A DNA stretch of 64,000 nt from assembly GCF_000835495.1 (NCBI RefSeq), contig NW_015622543.1, positions 2,834,806-2,898,805 of the forward strand, given 5' to 3'. Position numbers and translations under genes: made by a program. This stretch comes from Cladophialophora immunda. Taxonomy: Eukaryota > Ascomycota > Eurotiomycetes > Chaetothyriales > Herpotrichiellaceae. Positions 58,682 through 64,000 of this stretch are shown in pieces (position 1 is the first letter of the stretch; each line of letters opens with the position of its first letter). The notes under the pieces were generated by a model. The model had not been told where the DNA came from, ran no database searches, and worked only from the letters and a program-made list of their open reading frames with translations.

Positions 58682-60462
58682 ATGGAACAACTAATCCGTG
58701 GGGTTTGGGACTGTACCGGTCTGGGGGCATCTGGAATTGCACCTTTGCTTTGAATGAGGGTTTTAGTGGTGATTTTGTTTTGGCTATACTCCGTTCTAAT
58801 AGTGTGGGATTATGGCGTGAACCAAAATGCGCGTTCTGATGCGTCCTTTGACTGCATCCTTTGAATTTGTGACGGAATTCGGGCACGCCAAAAGACGACA
58901 TTTGGACATTGCTGCCGCCTCAAGCCATGCTACCAGAATGTACATACATTGGTCTAGCGACGAAGGGTGGCATGGCTCGAGGCATAGAAGGGCATGACGC
59001 AACACCGTGATGGGTCAAGGGAGGTATCACCCGCGCTTGTGCCGTGGTGTAGTATACTTGATAGCAAATGTGATGGATGGACAAGCCTCGACTCGACCAA
59101 AGCATTTCAGTTTGGGAGCAAAGATATGTGAGGTCTGTGCAGGATGAGATCCTTGGAGACTCGGGCATGAGAGGCCGTCAAGGCCGTTTCCCCCTCGATG
59201 GAGAGGCAGCCACCGGCTCGTATTCAACGCGTTCTGGGCGGACATGGGAGGAGTTAGCACTCGTGTGACGGTGTCCCGGAAACCACCAGGAGGAGCCGTT
59301 GGCCATGATGCGAGGGAGCGATAAGCCCAGCTGGTCGACCCGGTTCTTTGTACCCAAAAGCCCATGAATTGCGTGCTCGAGGGGACGTGTTGGGCGCCAA
59401 GCTGAATTTCGTGGTCCGACCATGTATCCGTCGCCAGGTCTGGGGCTTGACTTTTCGCGCAAGAGTTTCGCGTTTCGAGCCATGCCGGATCGAGCATCGC
59501 ACGGAGGCTTGCGTGTTGTCAAGGTTGAGAAAAGATAGGCGAGCCCTTTCTTTTCCCGCTGCTGCAAGTGACAGGTGCAATCTTGAGTTTGATGAGAGTC
59601 GCCGAAGGAGTGAGCGGCTTTTGGGGGGAGGGAACCACCCTGCTACTCCGTTCAGCCTAGTGCACGCATTGGGGCCCTAGGGACTGCTAAGCTGCGGTTG
59701 CCAGGGCTAGGGCAGGGCGCTGCAGGCCTCCGTACCAAGCGGACCGCGGGCGGCTTCCAGGCTGAATGGCGCCCAAAGACAGGCAGCTCCGCCCCAAAAG
59801 CAACCCCGAAGCCACAGCCTATTGAGCCTAATGCTAGGCCTCGGCCCCCATACCCTTTATTTTCCCTCCCTCGTCTATCGGGGCAAGCTGCATTCTCCTT
59901 CCATATCTGCGTCTCCATCTCCCATTCCACGTCGGTCGACCTCGTCCATCACGTCTCTTTCCAAACCTTGTCCCTTATCCATTCCATCCTCGCGCGCCTC
60001 CTCCCACAACTTGTCATTTCCGGTAAATGCCACTGCTCTCTTGCTGAGGACTAGACTTCCTTCAGGATCTTCTGTTTCTTGAACATACCCGTCCTTTCTC
60101 TTGCTGGTCAATTTCCTCTTCGATCCTGATCGCTAGGGCCGTTGACCGCCCTGCTCTCTGCTCGCGCCTACCTTCGACCCGCCCTTCGCTTCCTACCTTG
60201 TGAGCATCCGACCGTGAGAAAAAAAAAAGAGACGGAATACCATGAGCTGATGGAAAATGACAGTATTGATTCTCCAAAACACTCGATATCACGCACCAGT
60301 TCTAGTGACAGTCATTCCCCGTTGGACCTCCCTTACCGCCCTCATATTACGGGCAGAAAAGTGAAGTGATAACTTCGAGCCTCACAAACACCGCCTGTTT
60401 TAAATCTCCTCTCACACGATCGTTACCCTTTGACTCCTCCTTACTCTAGTAAGTTTGACAAA
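58682..60462. other. Intergenic region and Cdc42 leader
   Basis: 1.78 kb between two plus-strand genes. The right half, from about 59850, is pyrimidine-rich. It contains an A10 run at 60220-60229 and a 75-codon frame (60142-60369) that could be an upstream ORF in the Cdc42 transcript. The minus-strand frames at 59027-59580 have no motif. Confidence 0.45.
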
Positions 60463-61438
<976 letters not shown>

Positions 61439-62324
61439 TGGCGGGGCCAGGGCTCTTCGGACACTGAGCAAGGGGATTCCTTTTTCGTTCCGAGGTTCGT
61501 GATACATTTGCTGTATCACAATCGAAGTTTCTCTCACGCTAATCAGATTTTGGATACTAGCACAATTCCTTCCGTTTTCCTTCTCAGGTCTTTGCTCCTA
61601 CGTCCGCAACTTTTTCTCAAATGCGAGGGACGTTGGACTCATTTTGGACATGCAAAGACTCGATGGCATCTTGACAGACCTTTCCCGGTGAAACACAAGA
61701 CAGTTTGTGCCATCTTCCAACTCAGACCGACATCTCCTTGCTAGAGATGAAGCAGAGTTCACAGATGCAGTTTTCCGACCTTCTCTTCCCGACCACGTTG
61801 GACATGGGGTGGTTTTCATCAGCCATTCAGGGGCGTTTGATCTAAGGGCGACCGGGAAATCGTGCAGGGAGTACATGCGAGAGGATGGGCAACTTACACG
61901 AACAACGACTGGTAGCTTTGGGGGATCTCAAGCTTGGGGCGTCGTATGGCGTTTCTTTATCTTAGTCGAGAACTTCTTGTGCACTTTGAATCTCGGACAT
62001 GGCTGTGCGTTCACTCCATCCTATCGCTGGCTGATCGCCATTCGGACCATCGGGACCGACAGACAAATGCCAAAGAAATGTCCCTTTCCACAGCTTTCCG
62101 TCCCTCGTTCCGATCACAAGAGTCATTCACGATTCCTGCCCAAAGGGATACTGTTGTTTTGAAGTTTTCCTACTCTTGACGCTACATCCCCCTACCTTGT
62201 AGGCTGTAGCATTAGAATCGAAGCTGGTCTTGGTCAGTGCCACCAGTGCTATCTATAGGCAGAAGGTGTTGTTCCCTCAGTCCCTCTCTCCCTCCCGCGA
62301 TCTTCTTTCCTTCTTCCCACTATG

Positions 62325-62363
62325 TGTCCATGTCCATGTCCATGTCCATGTTCATGTTCCATG
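62325..62363. repeat. Hexanucleotide repeat (TGTCCA)
   Basis: Four perfect TGTCCA units from 62325, followed by degenerate copies to about 62363. Confidence 0.85.
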
Positions 62364-62593
62364 TTTATATCTAGGTACATTTCCTCATCCACGGACGTGT
62401 AAGCACGTCTCAAGATACAAAACCCCGAGGACAGGCGAGGCGGGGCAAGGCACGGTAAGGCTATGTAGGTGCGGCGGGGTGGGGACGCTGACACAAATAA
62501 ATACAATGTGTCCCCGTCCTCTGTGACACGACGAGATATCGTCGTCTCTAATGGCACTGTAGTCCTAGAGACGGGTACGAAGGAGACAAATAG

Positions 62594-62640
62594 AGAGAGC
62601 AGAGAGCAGAGAGCAGAGAGCAGAGAGCAGAGAGCAGAGC
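62594..62640. repeat. Heptanucleotide repeat (AGAGAGC)
   Basis: Six perfect 7-bp copies and a partial seventh, making 47 bp in all. This is the longest perfect tandem array in the window. Confidence 0.9.
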
Positions 62641-63460
62641 TATGGCCCAATGGTCAATGCAAACCGAAACAGGTGGGCGCCCGTGTATGATATCTTGGAC
62701 CAGATACGTACATAGATACATAGGTACTTGGTGTCTCTCTGTCTGTCTGCCTGTCTGCCTGTCTCAGTCTCCTTCAGCCGCTTCTGCTCCTGCTGTGTCC
62801 TGGCTCGTCGCAACAGTCACTCAATGGGAAAAAACACCGTTCCATCTAGAAGCCACAAGGCGCTTTTCCCGCCCTTGTCCCTGGTCTTTTAGTACATACG
62901 ATACGAGTCTGGCCCGTCGATTCTTACTAACTACAACTAAAACCCCATCCTCCCCCTCCTCCTCCATCTTCCCTGCCGTACACATATGTCGCTGGACTGG
63001 ACCAGGAATACAGCATCAGTATCAGCATCGCCTTGAAACAATACAACACCATCTCGCGCCCCAATGCCTGCGTGTCACACTTTTGAAAAAAGCGAAATTG
63101 GTGCTAACGTATCACGATTCTCATCTGCCTTTGCTCGAGTCATACATTGGACCTGTGGACCAACTCGGCAGCCAGAAAATGCTTCAAAACTTTGACTCCA
63201 AAACAGGATTCCATATCCCAATTCCTCGTCTGAACGGGCTGTGATGTGTCTGGTTGCTGCAATAAAGCCTCCCCTGCTTTCAGTCTCGCATCTGACCACT
63301 CTGTAGATAGGGCTTTCCGTCTCTGCACACAATCTCTGGGGCCAAGTCTCACGCTTGAGTGGGTGCTGATGTTACGGTAGCGGCCTCGGGAGGTATCTGG
63401 TAACCTGGACTGTCGGTGGGTGCTTCAGACCTTGAGTTTCCAACCAAAGGAAGCATAGAG

Positions 63461-64000
63461 TCAAGGCGACGTCTCCATCCTGTCGATACTGTTCCGGTTT
63501 CCAAAACCCTGTGCTGCCGTATTCGTAGGGCCGTTATATCTTGCTGGGGTCTCAGTCCTCAGCGGAAAGAAGGCGTCGAGCCATCGCTGATCAGCTTCCT
63601 CCTTAGCTCGCCGTCGTGCTGCGGCCTCGTCGACCGGAGCTGGGCGAGCTTCTTCTTCTTCTTCTTCGTCGTCGTCGTCATCGTCGGATTCGATCTCGTG
63701 GACCTCGACAGTGTCGCCGTTCGTCATTTTAGGATTAGAAAGGTCATCCACAGAGGCCATGTGCAATGCTGGATCGATAGGCAGATCATCATCGGCAGAC
63801 GGTGGTGTCGAAGTTGGCAGCCTGTCCAATGGGAGTATTCGTAGGGTTGGATCAATATTGGGATCTTGGGTAGGAGGAAGCTCGTCGCCAGTGAAGCTGC
63901 CATCGAAAGACTCAGCATCCATGGATATCGAGCGTGAGGTATTCGTAGCGTGGCCCAAAAAGGCAAGTCTTCTGTTGATGAGCTCTTGCAATTCGAGGAG
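63461..64000 (-). CDS. Acidic hypothetical protein, 5' partial (runs off right edge)
   Basis: The minus-strand frame is open from the window edge to a stop at 63461; 179 residues are visible. The start lies beyond 64000. From the edge it reads LLELQELINRRLAFLGHATN (helical), then a disordered Pro/Asp-rich region (DPNIDPTLRILPLDRLPTS, DDDLPIDPALHMASVDD), an acidic block DDDDDDEEEEEE, and a helix (DEAAARRRAKEEADQRWLDAFFP). The last 25 residues may be partly intron read-through, since a splice site near 63540 cannot be excluded. No known domain is recognised. The acidic block suggests a nuclear or chromatin-associated protein (weak inference). Confidence 0.65.
   Translation of the reverse strand, partial: LLELQELINRRLAFLGHATNTSRSISMDAESFDGSFTGDELPPTQDPNIDPTLRILPLDRLPTSTPPSADDDLPIDPALHMASVDDLSNPKMTNGDTVEVHEIESDDDDDDEEEEEEARPAPVDEAAARRRAKEEADQRWLDAFFPLRTETPARYNGPTNTAAQGFGNRNSIDRMETSP

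Larger units (their letters stand above)
61439..63460. other. Convergent intergenic region with simple repeats
   Basis: 2 kb between the Cdc42 stop and the partial minus-strand gene. It contains the 3' UTR of Cdc42, TGTCCA and AGAGAGC tandem arrays, and a TGTC/TGCC-rich stretch near 62732-62766. No coding frame with family features is seen. Confidence 0.5.

Overview
The window is nuclear DNA of a filamentous ascomycete (Pezizomycotina). The evidence is short GT-AG introns (about 46-214 nt) with CTAAC/CTGAC-like branch sites, gene spacing of 0.1-4 kb, a CFEM/GPI surface protein, a Zn2Cys6 regulator, and fungal-type Cdc42, Sgf73 and Nrd1-like proteins. The sequence does not fix the order or species. 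I see no rRNA, tRNA, transposon or CRISPR. Gene coordinates are CDS spans with stop codons; exons are given in each entry and were joined by eye from frame, splice signals and family continuity.

Left part (1-13 kb): a 5'-truncated Ser-rich hypothetical gene runs off the left edge, followed by a 3.9-kb stretch without a convincing gene. Next come two head-to-head sulfatase genes on a shared 0.9-kb promoter region, and a sugar-porter-type MFS transporter gene that appears to lack its first membrane helix. Together they resemble a small module for importing and desulfating a sulfated nutrient.

Middle part (13-33 kb): DNA ligase I, a PPxY-containing hypothetical protein, a BSD-domain protein, a CFEM GPI-anchored surface protein, a gene-poor 3-kb stretch, a small gene with a possible PD-(D/E)XK-like core, and the HEAT-repeat protein Tti1. 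A short-chain dehydrogenase follows, just upstream of a large Zn2Cys6 transcription factor.

Right part (33-64 kb): mostly housekeeping genes, many in head-to-head pairs. These are mRNA guanylyltransferase with SAGA subunit Sgf73, mitochondrial beta-ketoacyl-ACP synthase with a secreted agmatinase-like enzyme, the ALG8 glucosyltransferase with an L-type lectin cargo receptor, and asparaginyl-tRNA synthetase with a four-RRM Nrd1-like protein. An Itc1-like ISWI subunit and Cdc42 complete the set, and a partial acidic protein runs off the right edge.

The best items for follow-up are the in-frame 42-codon extension upstream of the usual Cdc42 start, three stop-free introns of length 3n in the KAS and ALG8 genes, the sulfatase/transporter module with its truncated transporter, and the unassigned possible nuclease-fold gene at 25.8-26.9 kb. 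I did not find clear evidence for a wholly new biological system.
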